NCBI GenBank assembly: GCA_001695595.3
Contig: MBPM02000034.1
Span: forward strand, 434,001 to 498,000
DNA: 64,000 nt
Source of the DNA: Plasmopara viticola
Taxonomy: Eukaryota; Oomycota; Peronosporomycetes; Peronosporales; Peronosporaceae
Direction: 5' to 3'
Part shown: positions 33,613 to 45,499 of the stretch, piece after piece
Layout: each line of letters opens with the position of its first letter
Numbering within the stretch: position 1 is the stretch's first letter
Made by a program: the position numbers and the translations under genes
Notes under the pieces: generated by a model
Told to the model about the DNA's origin: nothing
What the model saw: only the letters and a program-made list of their open reading frames with translations
Databases searched by the model: none

Positions 33613-34936
33613 ATGGAGTTCTTGCATGAAGGCAATTCGCTGTTCGTGGACGAAGCTTACGATGAAGCAGTGCTGAGCTATACACGGGCACTGGAGAAGC
33701 ATCCACATAGTGCAGATATCCTTTCTAAGCGCGCCGCGGCGTATCTAAAGCTACGCAAGTTGCACGAAGCCGTAAGCGACGCCTCAGAAGCTTCTAAACT
33801 GGATCCAACGCTGCACATGGCACACATGCGTCACGGGTGAGTGTTATGACAGCCGCGTAACATTCAATAAAACTTATTGTGGCTGCAGCGTGGCACAATT
33901 CGAGCTTGAAAAATATGCAGAGGCTAAACAAGCTTTACAAAAAGGCAAAGAGGCGGCGCCTAAGGAGGACAAAGCTTTAATCAAGCGCTTTCAGACTTGG
34001 ATTCGCAAATGTGACGCCGAGCTAGACAGTGAGTGCTCATTGAGACGATAAACTGTGGATGCAAGGATTTATCTTTTTTTTTCGATTCAGGTGATGGTGA
34101 GGCCGAACTGATCCTGTCGAAAGATCTTGAGTCAGCGCCTTCCTTAACAGTGAGTGACCACGAAGTTGCTGTTGTTTCGCCATTGCCCGTTAGATCGATG
34201 ATTCGGTGCGGAACATTCACTTTTTAGGTTCAAGACATTGTAATTGACGTGGTTTTTTGACATTGCTAGCCATGATTGGTACCAGTCGAGTACCCACGTG
34301 ACAGTCTCAATCCTTCAGAAGAGCCTTGGCCAAGAAGATGTTGAAGTTACGATTGAGCCAACAAAGCTTTTTGTTCGAGTCAAGCTCGATGGTGAGCTTG
34401 TAGAAGCCTACAACGAGGCTCTCTTCGACGAAGTCGTGCCGGATGAAAGTTCGTTTCGGGTCCTCAGCTCGAAAGTGGAATTGAAGTTGAGAAAACGAAG
34501 TGTTGGCATGCATTGGGACAAGCTTGAGGAGGTTGCATACAAGTCAGGTACGCAAGTGGTGACGGGGCCTGCCGCTGTCTTCGAGGCTAAACCGCGACAA
34601 GTACCGCGTCCGTACGCGAGTAGTCGCGACTGGAATCGGATCGAAAAGACCATTGGTGACGAATTGGAGGCCGAAAAGCCAGAGGGCGAAGAAGCAATGC
34701 AAAAACTCTTTCGTGATATCTATGCCAAGGCTGACGAAAATACTCGCAAGGCCATGAACAAGTCATTTGTAGGTGCTTGCATTGTGTATGTGTGATTAAA
34801 CACTAATTTTTCTTTTGTCGCTCAGCAAACTTCGGGTGGTACGGTCTTATCTACAAACTGGAAGGAGGTGGCCGACAAGGATTACGAGAAGGAGCGGACG
34901 GCCCCAGACGGAATGGAGTGGAAAAAGTGGGGTTGA
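33613..34936 (+). CDS. SGT1: SGT1 co-chaperone (TPR-CS-SGS), five exons, 362 residues
   Basis: Exons are 33613-33836, 33889-34028, 34091-34205, 34270-34768 and 34826-34936; introns of 52-64 nt keep frame. The N-terminal TPR region (about 1-120) opens MEFLHEGNSLFVDEAYDEAV. The CS domain (about 161-250) starts RHDWYQSSTHVTVSI, which is re-created exactly by splicing CG|C at intron 3, supporting that junction. The C-terminal SGS region contains RPYASSRDWNRIEK, KLFRDIYAKADENTRKAM and ends DGMEWKKWG. SGT1 binds HSP90 through CS and acts with SKP1/SCF, kinetochore assembly and, in plants and animals, NLR stability. The length matches the usual 350-380 residues. The start is the first in-frame ATG. 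Only 121 bp separate it from the downstream histone gene. Confidence 0.96.
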
Positions 34937-35057
34937 ATTTAACCGTTTTATCATGGTATTAAGCATTACGAGCCACAATACAAAACTTTTTCGCAATTAA
35001 TGCCAATAATTTGATCAAATACTTCCGAATTTTGATTCATACCGACGTAAAGCTACC

Positions 35058-35768
35058 ATGTCGTCGCTACCTGCGAGCGACGCGTCTAGTAGTAGTGTCA
35101 CAGACAGCGGTACTGACGAGTCCACGCCACCAAACTCGCCCAATGCGTCAGCTCCCACCAGAGCACGTCCTATGCCTGTCCAACCACGTGCCACAGCGTC
35201 GTCTGCCTCCTCCGTGTCGACTCCATCGCCACCGCCCAATTTGCCTGCGCGTCGGCCGTCGGTGGTCCCCGTAGGACGTCAAGCCGCTATTCACGCAACA
35301 CCCACAGCTCCGAGGCGTAAGCGCAAGGCTACGCCACCGCGCCGACGACCCAGCGATCGGATCAGTGATACACAAACCGTGAAGCGAAGAAGAACTTCCG
35401 GCGAGGCGGCGCTTCGAGAGATTCGCCTGCTGCAGCGCTCTACCAGATTGCTGCTGCGTAAACTTCCCTTTGCCCGCTTAGTGCGAGAGATTCAGACGGA
35501 GTTTACAGGTGTGGCCTTTCGCTGGCAAGCTGAAGCGTTGTTGGCGCTGCAAGAAGCTACCGAGACGTATCTTGTCCGCACCTTCGAAGATGCGTACGTT
35601 GATTTACTACTGAACAATCTTGAAATATCTGAAAGCGAAGTAGGCTAATGACGTCTATTTTTTTCCAACAGGAATTTGTGTGCGATTCACGGTAAGCGAG
35701 TTACACTTCAAGTCAAAGACATTCAGCTGTCGTTACGGATTCGTGGCATTCGACCAACTGCTTCTTAA
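35058..35768 (+). CDS. CENPA: Centromeric histone H3 variant (CENP-A/CenH3), two exons, 210 residues
   Basis: Exons are 35058-35593 and 35672-35768, with a 78-nt intron (phase 2). The N-terminal tail (1-116) is Ser/Pro/Arg-rich and unlike canonical H3. The histone fold (about 117-206) starts [21 protein letters not shown] and ends [11 protein letters not shown]. Diagnostic CENP-A features are a one-residue-longer loop 1 than H3 ([20 protein letters not shown]), the [10 protein letters not shown] stretch shared with animal CENP-A, and replacement of canonical H3 residues in helix 2. It should replace H3 in centromeric nucleosomes and specify kinetochore position. It sits 121 bp downstream of SGT1 on the same strand. 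Confidence 0.95.
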
Positions 35769-36288
35769 GAAAGAAGCAAAGGCTGCTACATTTTTGTTAG
35801 AGTAGATTCGTCTGGCACTTTTTGCTATTCTGTGCATCCTTCAGTGTGTGCGTACACCACGATAACCTTTTATGGCGCCATGTCAAAATGCTAGTTACTA
35901 ACTTATCAATTGTCGAACTTTTTTTCACGGTGGACTTGGCATCGCTCGTCTAGACGGTGAGCCAGGCCACGCGTCTGTCCCCTTGAAACGATTCTGAAGC
36001 CGTTGGAGTGAAGCACGAGGTTTAAGAGGCTTTAAAAAGGTCGGGCGTCCTAAACGTCGTCTAGCCAGCCCTTGTCCGATTCCAGCAAGAGTGTCTAGAC
36101 ACTGACACATTCACGGGCACATGAGTGATGGCAATTTGACAGGAGATAGCAGAAAGCACGTACTAACGCATGGCCACTGCGCTGTGGACAATAGTATTGG
36201 CAGCACAGCAATCCAGAGGTACATCTAAGTAATAGCAATCGTTCCACTTAATTTCAAAGTCAAAAAGCTGTCGAAACGCATTTTTTGC
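35769..36288. other. Convergent 3' intergenic region
   Basis: This 520-bp stretch separates the stop codons of the CenH3 gene (plus) and the uncharacterised gene (minus). It should hold both 3' UTRs. The short minus-strand frame at 35925-36110 has no domain and is not called. Confidence 0.4.
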
Positions 36289-37552
36289 TTACTCCCGTGA
36301 CTCAAACAATTGCTTGGCAGTTCGTTTCCACTCAGCAACAATGTCTCGAGCGTCTTGTTCACTTGGGATCGGGCCAAGCTTAATTGCCACCTCGTACTCG
36401 CTCTCGGGATCTAAGAATTGGTAGTCTTGAAACAGCTCCTATATTCGATACAACGAGCAAGTCAGACCATAAGATCAGATTGCCAGGATTTTGTCCATTA
36501 GAATTTACCTGCTCGCTGCTCATTTGATCTTCGTATTTGTTGCCCGGTTCTCGCTCCCAAATTCGTTTGACTGCGAGATAGGGAGGAGGTCTAGAAGAAC
36601 TGCTTCCTGTCAGGTATGCCGAAAAAGATGCAGGTTCTTTCCCATCGTATTTACGATCTATAACAAAATCACATCTACAAGTTGAGCTTCTATTGGTCGA
36701 GATTCGCATTGCGCGAGCCTACCTAACGTGATGGCGCGGGTCTCCGAATCGTAAGCGATTGCAATGTACTCTGCCGAGCCGATTGCAAGTCGACCTTCCA
36801 ATGGAAAATACTTGGACACGTCTTCAGATGCTACTGCAATATTGCTCTCTGGTGTGACCATTACAGTGCCCGGAAACGAATGGGTTGAGGCCTTAAAGAG
36901 CACCGCGTAAAACCATACAGCACGCGCTTTAGCAACAAACGTGGTTTGATCAGCGTAATGCAAGGCGGGGCATGAATCCATCGAAAGTGACGATGATAGA
37001 GACGATGTTGAATTTTTGCGGGATGGTGGCGACACTGAAACATTATTCCTCACGGCGCTATTCACGATGACGTCGGCTTCTATTCGTGTTGGAGTACCGA
37101 TGTCAGCTTGAGCCCATTCTGCCATTTCCAGTCGAAAATTTTGAATAAGTTTCGAGAGCACGCCAATCCAAGTGAGGCCAGTGGGCGACCTGGCGGTTGG
37201 CGTAGGCGTGACAAGCGATAAGTTGTATCCATTGGCCTCAACTTTCAAGTCATTAATAAAATCCGGATCCTTGTATATGGTGGTTGATAAAATTAAATCC
37301 AAACGAGCGACTTGACAAGCAGGGACAACATCAAAGAGCATGGGAACTCGCTCTTGAAGCAGTTGATCCAAATCGATGCTGTTGCCATGCGAATCTGACA
37401 AAATCATACGATGAGGTTGCCGTGTGATCTTTTTGCACAAGACACTTACCTTCAAGCAGTGCGTTTACCAATGCTGTTGTTTGACGTGTAAACGTGCTGG
37501 AGTACTGCTCCGATGTGAATCGAGCTAATCTTTGAAGAAAGAATGCTGACAT
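36289..37552 (-). CDS. Unrecognised protein, four exons, 357 residues
   Basis: Exons (minus) are 37552-37450, 37394-36723, 36657-36509 and 36438-36289; introns of 55, 65 and 70 nt are GT-AG and preserve frame (phases 1, 1, 0). The protein starts MSAFFLQRLARFTSEQYSST. It continues with a globular region (DLDQLLQERVPMLFDV, GLTWIGVLSKLIQNFRLEMA), a Ser-rich insert near residue 165 (SRKNSTSSLSSSLSM), a second globular part (AKARAVWFYAVLFKAS, YFPLEGRLAIGSAEYIAIAY) and an acidic/basic tail ending LFESRE. No signal peptide, membrane helix or known catalytic motif is visible. I do not recognise the family. Four coherent exons make a real gene likely. Confidence 0.8.
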
Positions 37553-37700
37553 GAGCGCTTTCTATCATTTTTTCGGAATCACACAAGCCATCGATTACTT
37601 GCCACCAACACTAGTGGTGGATCACGACGACACATACCGAAAATGCTATCGACTTTGAGCCATACATCGTGTCTGCACAATAACAGTGGACGAAACGGTA

Positions 37701-38587
37701 TCAGCAATTGTCCACTTTATAGATTGAGTCCTTCGCACTTCGCATTGCCGCACTTTCTGCGTCGACGAGTGTTTTCACCACTTCCTCTCGAGGTCTCGAT
37801 AGCGTCCGAACTAGCGATAGAGCAGTAAGACCGGATCTGTCCTGAGCCACTGGATCCGCTCCTTGTTCAAGTAACGTCGCGACCACCTACATGGCCCTTT
37901 TAGAATAAGCAAGCACAAGCTACAAGCACTTTGAACGAGATTCTGCTCACCTGTGGATACCCGCTCATCGCTGCAACATGAAGCGGTGTTTGCCCAAACT
38001 GACGTCAAGAACATCAGCACATTAGTCGACAAATTTCACGCCACTTAGTTGATTCAGTACTTTGTGTCACCTACCACGTCCCGAACGTTCGGGTCAAAGC
38101 CCACTCTGTCCAAGAGCAAGTGCACGAGTTTAACCTTGGCGTCTTGTCTCGCTGTAGATACGCCCACTGCCACATGGAGCATTGAAGCACCCGTCTCATT
38201 GCGTATTGAGCGAAGGTCGAGCTTCCAGTGTCTAAGTCCGTCTCGCGTAGGGATCGATCCCGTATCCAGGTACGTCTTCAGCACCGCCGTCTTACCAGCA
38301 CTGGCTTGATCGAACAGCGCATGCAGCACTCCGTTGGCTGACCCTTTGGCTGTTGCATATTGCGCCACCTGTCGATAGATAAAGTCTTCGTTTTCGCGAA
38401 GTGACACGGCGGTCAGCAGTTGCATTCGAAGCTGTGCGACCTGTAGCTGCAAGACTTTGGGGTCCAAGGACGACGGCTCATGATCGATGTGTGGACTTAA
38501 GTAGTCGGTGGAGGAGGAAACTTGCTGACCCGAGATCTCCAGGTGCTGGAGGCGGTGTCGAGCCTCATTTACCATATCTGCAGACAT
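37701..38587 (-). CDS. Ankyrin-repeat protein, three exons, 248 residues
   Basis: Exons (minus) are 38587-38075, 37998-37951 and 37886-37701; introns of 76 and 64 nt are in phase 0. The N-terminal half is helical (DPKVLQLQVAQLRMQLLTAV), possibly a short coiled coil. Ankyrin units follow: ETGASMLHVAVGVS...LVHLLLDRVG, then FGQTPLHVAAMSGYPQVVAT across the exon 2/3 junction, then DRSGLTALSLVRTLSRPREE. Both introns fall at repeat boundaries, consistent with ankyrin genes. The protein probably mediates protein-protein binding; no effector domain is attached. It lies 148 bp upstream of the uncharacterised minus-strand gene. Confidence 0.85.
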
Positions 38588-41500
38588 AGTTTCCGTGCCA
38601 GCACTGAATTGGAATTTCTGTCAACATTTTGTTGATTTGGGTTTTGGTGAATAAATTTTCCGAAATGTGCTTAGAATTATTCTTTGAATGCGTCTTATTC
38701 GGTAATTTGGAGCATAAGTTTGAATCAACTAATAAATGTATTTGTCATCTTCCCCACATCTCCCCTGTATTTATCTAATGGGAGCCATATTTGGCACAAG
38801 TTAGTATCTCAAAGACTGGCGTACCTCGAACTCCCGCTCAAATCATGTGACATCTGACTCCTGTCCAGAAGGTTAATCGTCGCATTTTTTCATGTGAGGT
38901 GTGCTTTAATCCATCACAAGACTGAACCACCACCGGTTACATTCTTTACTTCACAGGAATAAGTAAGGGGTGGATCTTTGCAAGAAAAGATTGCTATATA
39001 ATGCATTGCTCTGACGCAGTGACCTCGATACAGCAACAAGAAATTGTCACAACACACCTTAATACGTGTCGATACACATCGATATCGAAACACCCTTCTG
39101 AACACTCCTACCTACACGTTTGAATCTCATTTTATATGCATTTTCTTTCAAAACAACCCCCCGGTCTACAGCTTAGCCGATCTAAATTACTCTTTAAACT
39201 TTGCTTTCAATGTCAATATACGTCGCTTAACTATGATGTGTATGCACAAAATTGCGTAACAAAAAGGGAATCTGATTGTGAATCAGACGAATTAAATCAC
39301 TACCATGGGATATAGGGCGCCTCGAAGGAATGGTGGGTTCTGGTGCACGACAGGGACTCTACCAATGTTTTTGCCAGCTCATATATTAAGGTTTATCATG
39401 AAGTGCCTAAATGGGAATAGTTTCTGCTCAATCTAGAGAAAAAGAAAAAATAATACTTTTCCATAATTGCGAACGGCCTGTGGATTTTCCTTGTTGTCTG
39501 CTTGTCCTGGAATTATTGGCACGTGGTGTGTATTACCCAATTGCAGGCCAAATAAGTCAAGTCATACCTTGGTTTGACCCGTTGATAATCTAACCGATCT
39601 ATTCTACAGAAAAATTGATTTGTCAAAAGAGCGTAGCTATAATAAATTAAGGAGTTCTAACATGTGAAACATCGATCAGATCTCGAGTAGCCGATTCGAT
39701 GGTCCCCTGCAATCGTGCTCTTGGTAGATTGGTTGTCCTTAAAACTCAATAACATAATCAGTTCGCGAGACTTGATCGAGCAGATTACACTGGAGTTTTG
39801 ACCACGTATCGACAAAACTTGAATTCTTGATATCTAGTCGTAATGCCAAACTTTCCACAATTACCCAATTTAACCTTTTTTATCCTGATTGATTGCTTTT
39901 GATATAGCCAACCTGTAATCTTCGATGCAATTATTTAATAATTACAAGTCAGCTGTCAATCTGTATAAGCTTTTTGCTGCGACCATTTCTTGCCTTTAAA
40001 GCGTACACAATAACCAACACATCGATCATTGCTATGTCATCCTCTAGCTCCGACAAATTTTCAACGAGGTAATTCATCTACGGCCTTCTCTGCCAGACCA
40101 AATCAGATAAGGTCCTGCTCGTCAATTTAACGCTTCAGATGAGCAAGTTCTGAAGGCAGTGCGGGCTTTGTTACAAATGTGTTAATAACCATCACGAACC
40201 TCAAAAGAAACACTAGGCTCTGTAGCAAGCATATTATGAATCAAGCGGGCGGTCGTTAACCTAAAAAGTTAGGTAAAGGGTGCTATTCAGACCGCGTCTC
40301 CAGCCGTCGCCACCTGTTAGCCCCTTTATGACCTCGTCTTACAGCAGCTGTAAGTTACACGGATCGACGCGGCGGAGTGGCAGCGTGTATAACGACATGA
40401 TTGAAGCTACGTCGTTTCTGGCGTCGGAGCTTGAATCATTGCTATGGAGGCTCACGATTGAATGACCAAATGGTTGTAGTTCGGCAACATCTCTTGTTGC
40501 AGCTCACTAGCGACTCCAATGTTCAACAACTTCGTTCCTTCATTAATATGAAGCAAGACATCATTACCGGAAACGATCAAGATGCTTCTGAGTCAAAATA
40601 AAGTAAGGAATTCTCACAGCTCGGGTAAAGGGAGGTAAATTGCAAAACATCTGCCACAAAGAATTCAAAATACTTACAAGCTACAACAAGATACGGACTT
40701 TTACTCTTCTCGTGTCGAGATTTTTCTTCTTTAAGATCGTATCAGTCAGTAATCGACCGACATCGTCTTCATATCGAATCGAGTCGATCGGATCAGGCAC
40801 GAGCGTGACCTTGGATGCGTATTAAACCTGCACGAATAGCTTTTGAACCCCTTTACCTACCTTCTTTGCAGATTTTGAAGCGATTTCGACCTGTACTCAG
40901 ATCGCGAATTACAGAAAGGCTAAAAGATGCCAAAACCTGGCTGCAGGTGGAATAGAAGTGAGATGCTCTTCATTTTTTTTTAAAATCGCTAGCTTAGCTG
41001 CCGACCAAGCACGATTTAGTCCCTGAAAGCAACAAATTTTGGCACAAAATATCTCACGATTATTGCTTTGTTAGCCCTGTCTATTACCTCAACCGAAGAA
41101 TTAACCTTGTCAAGGCCTTGCGCGATCGTAAGCGCGCTATCTACAATCTAATCCGCCGACGCTTTTGTTCTCCTGCCAAATCTGGAAAATATTTAGCCTA
41201 GGTGTAGATGAGGTCGCTCAATATGACCACCGCTTCAGCTCATCAGCTTATCTATTCTTGTAGCTGATTGTTATGTAGTTGGCTACGGCACTTCATTAAT
41301 GCTTTGCCTGCCTATTCTGACGGTATCTCCAAGGACATATCTTCTTCGATCGGAGAATGCTGGTGAGTCAATTAGAGCTTCTCTCAAAGCTGATTCTTGA
41401 CAGTGCCTTTTTTAGCGAACCACAATTGTCCGGCGAAATTGTCTCCAATTAAATCCCGCTAAGGCCCGCGATCCCGTCGCCGGTTTCAGCCTGGACCGTC

Positions 41501-43240
41501 ATAGTGCAGCCAGCGTTGATCACAAAAATGAAGCTTTAAACGCAAATGAAGATAATGTGTATACTGATCGTCCACTCAACTTTCATTCGCCTGTCCGCAT
41601 CGTGCACTTACTTAGCAAAGTGTGGGATGCACTACTTTTGCTCACTTGGAGTAAATACCCGGGTAACGCTTTAGGCTGGCTTTCTATGGAGAAGTTGTAT
41701 ATATCACATCGATTTTAAACGCTTCAAAGTGCTTCAAGTTGAGTCCTCACTACCTTTCTTAATAACATTTGGTAATTATTTTTCTTCGATCTTACGCCAA
41801 GGATCAAATCTGTGAAGAAAGAATCTACTCACGGAGATTCACGTTCAAAAATGGGTGAATGCCTACTCATGGTGTATTCGTGCAGTTTGGTCACCCTATT
41901 GCTTTAGAGAACGCGAGATAGTGTTTTCCAAGCTCTTGCGACATTAAGATTGATTTGAGATAACAAAGTTCCGCGCTTTTCGGGAGCTCATTCATTACTT
42001 CCGAATAATTCACCAAATCTAAAACCAATCATTTTATCATAACCGTGGCTCACCCCGGCTCAGCTACTACTTGAGTGCTTTCTACAGCGATCGGAAGAAG
42101 CGTCGATCCAAACAACAGACACGTTAATAGAACTTTCTTAAAGTGATTTTAATCCTTATTTATGCGGCAAGATATGGCTGAGATTTAAATTACGAGATCG
42201 GGCTAAGCGACAAACTCCACGAGTCTTTTAAAGCGCCACGGCGTTTGTTGATCGCCATTAAGTCGAAGCAATCACTTTCGTGAAAGCATTTAATGTATCG
42301 CCCTTCAACATTCCACGTAAGCCCGAGGGCTAAACTCTTTCACTAGCTGAGCCTTGTTAGGTTCTTGTTCACCTTCTACTTTCGCTTAATTGCCACCACA
42401 TGTTTCTGTCAAGAGACAAGCACAAGTTCGAGACAACACACATATCTTTAATTTTTATCGTTTTTTTCTTGTTGATGTGTGCCCGAGAAATGAATCTGCT
42501 CTTAATCTCGTTTCATTCACTAGATACTTGGCACATGACGTGATCAAACATACGCAATCGATGCCAGCATATGTCGTTTCATTTTTTATAGTCCTCCGCA
42601 AGGTCACGAATAGTTCACGTTACACTTCTACAAGATACAAAACTTCATCGCTTTACCTCAATTTAATCCTTCTTTATAGCTTAAACTTTTTAAGCCCAAT
42701 TTGAAGCCGTTTATTGACCCACATAAAACACACCAGGTAATATCGCTAAGTACGGTGGAATTGTGCGCAAAATTTCGATCTTATGGCGATATAAATACAT
42801 CCTTTTTCTAAGTATTGCATTTAAATGTCACTAAACTCGAAATTTTCGTTGAAAATACTTAATTGTCCTCGTCAGTAGTAACGATTGCAACAAGGTGATC
42901 CGCTTTGACCAGCATGATATTTTACGCTTTCACGATCAGGAAAAATTAATATTTTGTCGGTCGGTCATCTGATCCACCATTTCTTTTATTCGATATGGTC
43001 CATACTGCAGGTGTCCTGTTTTTGGCAATAAAGCAAATTTAGCATCCGAGCCCAGGATAAAGAGCAGTGGATATTACAACCAAAATTTACACGATGAGCG
43101 CGGATTAATTTTTGTCGTATAGCAAATTCGCGAGCGTCTACAATGTAGGCTACTCTATACGCTCACAACAAATTAATGGCGATTCACTGGAATTGATATT
43201 GTGTTCGCGTTCATTGGATGCTTTAACACAAGTATTCTGA
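38588..43240. other. Gene-poor AT-rich DNA with possible coding-like remnants
   Basis: The first few hundred bases are the promoter side of the ankyrin gene. From about 40280 to 41720 the plus strand shows protein-like pieces broken by stops and frame changes (for example YLNRRINLVKALRDRKRAIY near 41085, and LLSKVWDALLLLTWSKYPGN near 41610). These could be a decayed or highly spliced gene; I do not recognise it. No intact gene is supported. Confidence 0.4.
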
Positions 43241-44141
43241 ATATGGAAAAGGTGCTGCCCGGGAACTTACGACAAGACATGTTACATCAGTGTCATACGA
43301 GTTTGGAGGACACCAACGAGGAGATAATTAGACCTTTCAATGATCTGGGCGCATTTTATTAGCGTGGCTTGTCTAGGCACGTATGATGGTATGCAAGATG
43401 CGTTTCAGAAAAAAGTGTTTAGTTCTTCAAGAAAGTTCGCTTGATAATATACGAGCGAATATATTTTGCAATACATTGCAGTAGATCATATACCATGTCT
43501 GCTCCGTTTTTACAAGGAGAACCTAGACCTCTTTATACGGGTCGCTCTTACTCACACATCGTGCAGAGGACAAGGCAAATGAGCCAGGAGCCGCTCACTC
43601 GCCAAAAATTGTAAAATATGTGGACTTCGTCAATTTGGAGTGAAGCAATACGACATGTTAAAAATAGATTTATGCTTTTTCGGGGGGGGGCTTTTGTCTG
43701 TATTACGGGTAAAGATCCATGGTACTATAACTTACACGCTAGGAGTAAGTAATTTCTAGCGCTTGATGCTGCAGCCATCCGACCTATTCTGAAATCGGGT
43801 TCTGTACCCCATATTACACTATGGGGCTATTTTGTGCTTTGGGGACGAGCATGCGGAGCGCTTGAATTCATTGACGTAGCACATGCTCTCACTTATAGCA
43901 AGAAGTATTTTCTTACTCGTGATCTACTTTGAAAAGGACATTACCGCTTGAAAGTGCCAGACTACTGGCACACTTGAAGATAATATTTCCAGCGACAGAT
44001 TCGTTACGCTCGCGACAAAGTAAGTCAGGCATTACGGCAAGGGGCCGATGCAGGCAAAAGAATTGGAAGCTTCATAACATTAACGCAAATAATTTGGTGT
44101 GGTTGTATCTGTATCGCGTGAAGAAGGTCGGCTCATTTTAA
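43241..44141 (+). pseudogene. Ty3/gypsy integrase relic (zinc-binding and C-terminal parts)
   Basis: Near 43255-43410 the plus strand reads PGNLRQDMLHQCHTSLEDTN...FNDLGAFY*RGLSRHV*WYARCVSEK. This matches the pattern of the gypsy integrase HHCC module (LR-x-LL-x-x-CHDS ... FYWPGM ... Y-x-x-C-x-x-C), with two stops and the second cysteine pair eroded. Near 43985-44130 the sequence reads RYARDKVSQALRQGAD and then NLVWLYLYRVKK, resembling the post-core region of gypsy integrases. The core between them is unrecognisable. It is a decayed fragment. Confidence 0.5.
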
Positions 44142-45060
44142 AGGTTTCGAGTAGAAAAAAACTCGGGAACTTTGTAATAACTTTATCCTGCATTATATCA
44201 TATTGCCTACTTCTTTCCCATCATAGCTAGAAATTGTAAGCACTCTTCCATTGCTCATTGTTACTCATATATTAATTTTCTCTTTAACCTCATACACTTA
44301 CATGCATCCACCACTACTCTATTTAGCACATTTTTACGTTTTCACAATGCGTAACAACCATACACGTTCAGACCGACATTGATCTCGTGCGTGGCCTATG
44401 TGTTTCTAGGCAATAGCTTTTGTCACGAGAGCAACATGGGCGCATTTATACATTCTCCTCTTGAATGGCAAAGGCTGGTATGGTGCAATAGTCAGCTTTC
44501 CCAGTCACCACCGATCTTTTGTGCTTGAAGGCGACGCGCTAGCGCTCTAAGTAAGCTTGCGTGGTACGATCACGGACAGGAATAATGGATGCGTTGCTTA
44601 TCAAATTGTCTAAGGTAAAGCTTGTCAGTACTCTAGATCAAGTAGATGGCTACCATTAAACTTAAACACGGGGTTCGAATAACTCCTTAGCTGTGTTATG
44701 GAAGTGGCTAGTGATGAATCAAACGTTATTGTGAAATTAGACAGTACAAGTTTAGAATGAAATGTGGACTGATTGAAATTGGAATAGCATCGACAAATGC
44801 GTCTTTGAGCAGAGAAGATTTAAATTTTGGCTGCTTTCCGTCATATGGCCCGTGGAATTCTGAGAAAGTGAAAAAATACTTCGCTGCACTTTTGAAAAAC
44901 TTTCATTCAGACCAGCTATTTGCACAAAGTTATGCGAGCCATGCAAGTTTTGTGTCCCGACTTTTTGAAGGAACACTAAGCGGTGCCGAGGAGGGCAATA
45001 CGTGGTGTTTTAAATAGCACCAAGGATAGCACTCAGCATGCGCCAGCTCAGACTCTGCTA
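44142..45060. other. Gene-poor AT-rich DNA, no supported gene
   Basis: No gene is supported. A plus-strand frame of 86 codons at 44757-45017 begins with ATG and looks partly protein-like (FGCFPSYGPWNSEKVKKYF), but no family is recognised. Confidence 0.35.
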
Positions 45061-45420
45061 GCCATAAAGTATTGTTGCATAATCGCTTCGTAATACGTTT
45101 TCGTTCATGCATATTGAAGCTCGATTTTGATAACCAAGAGCAAGACATCAGATTGGGGCTATTGAGCACAAACTAAAATTACTATATTGATAGTTTTAAA
45201 TGAAGTGTATAGCTCGGTTGATACAGCACCAGACTTTCAATACGTGTATATATACACGTATTGAAAGTCTGTCAGCCATAACGTTTCTTGATCACTTCGT
45301 AATACGTTGTGATTCATGCATATTGCAGCTCGGAATTGACAATCAAGAGCAAGACATCAGCTTGAAGCTATTGAGCTTAAACTAAAATTACTAAATAAAT
45401 GGTTTAAAATGAAGTGACCA
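45061..45420 (+). repeat. Two diverged tandem copies of a 209-bp unit
   Basis: The segments starting GCCATAA at 45061 and 45275 share CTTCGTAATACGTT, ATTCATGCATATTG, AGAGCAAGACATCAG and AACTAAAATTACTA at a constant offset of 209 bp. The unit ends with the tRNA-like head described separately. Confidence 0.7.
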
Positions 45421-45499
45421 GACTTTCAATCGTGTAAATTTTCGTTGCGTGTATGTATATACACGTATTGAAAGTCTGGTGCTGTCTATACACTTCATT
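45199..45499. repeat. tRNA-like (SINE-like) head in direct and inverted copies, with a perfect 42-bp palindrome
   Basis: At 45203-45240 the plus strand reads AAGTGTATAGCTCGGTTG followed by ATACAGCACCAGACTTTCAA, resembling the 5' half of a tRNA including a polymerase III A box (TAGCTCGGTTGA). At 45230-45271 a perfect palindrome with 21-bp arms follows. The head recurs inverted at 45499-45461 with a 10-nt deletion that removes the D-loop, and in shortened direct form near 45408-45437. No 3' tRNA half or B box is present, so these are not functional tRNAs; a tRNA-derived SINE relic is the best reading. Confidence 0.5.

Noticed and set aside
34150..34269. Alternative donor GTGAGT at 34150 for SGT1 intron 3
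   Set aside because: Although it matches the consensus well, it gives the wrong phase; the donor at 34206 restores the conserved RHDWYQ start of the CS domain.
45199..45245. Functional tRNA gene
   Set aside because: Only a 5' half with A box is present; the anticodon stem is unpaired on the 3' side and no B box or acceptor 3' half follows.
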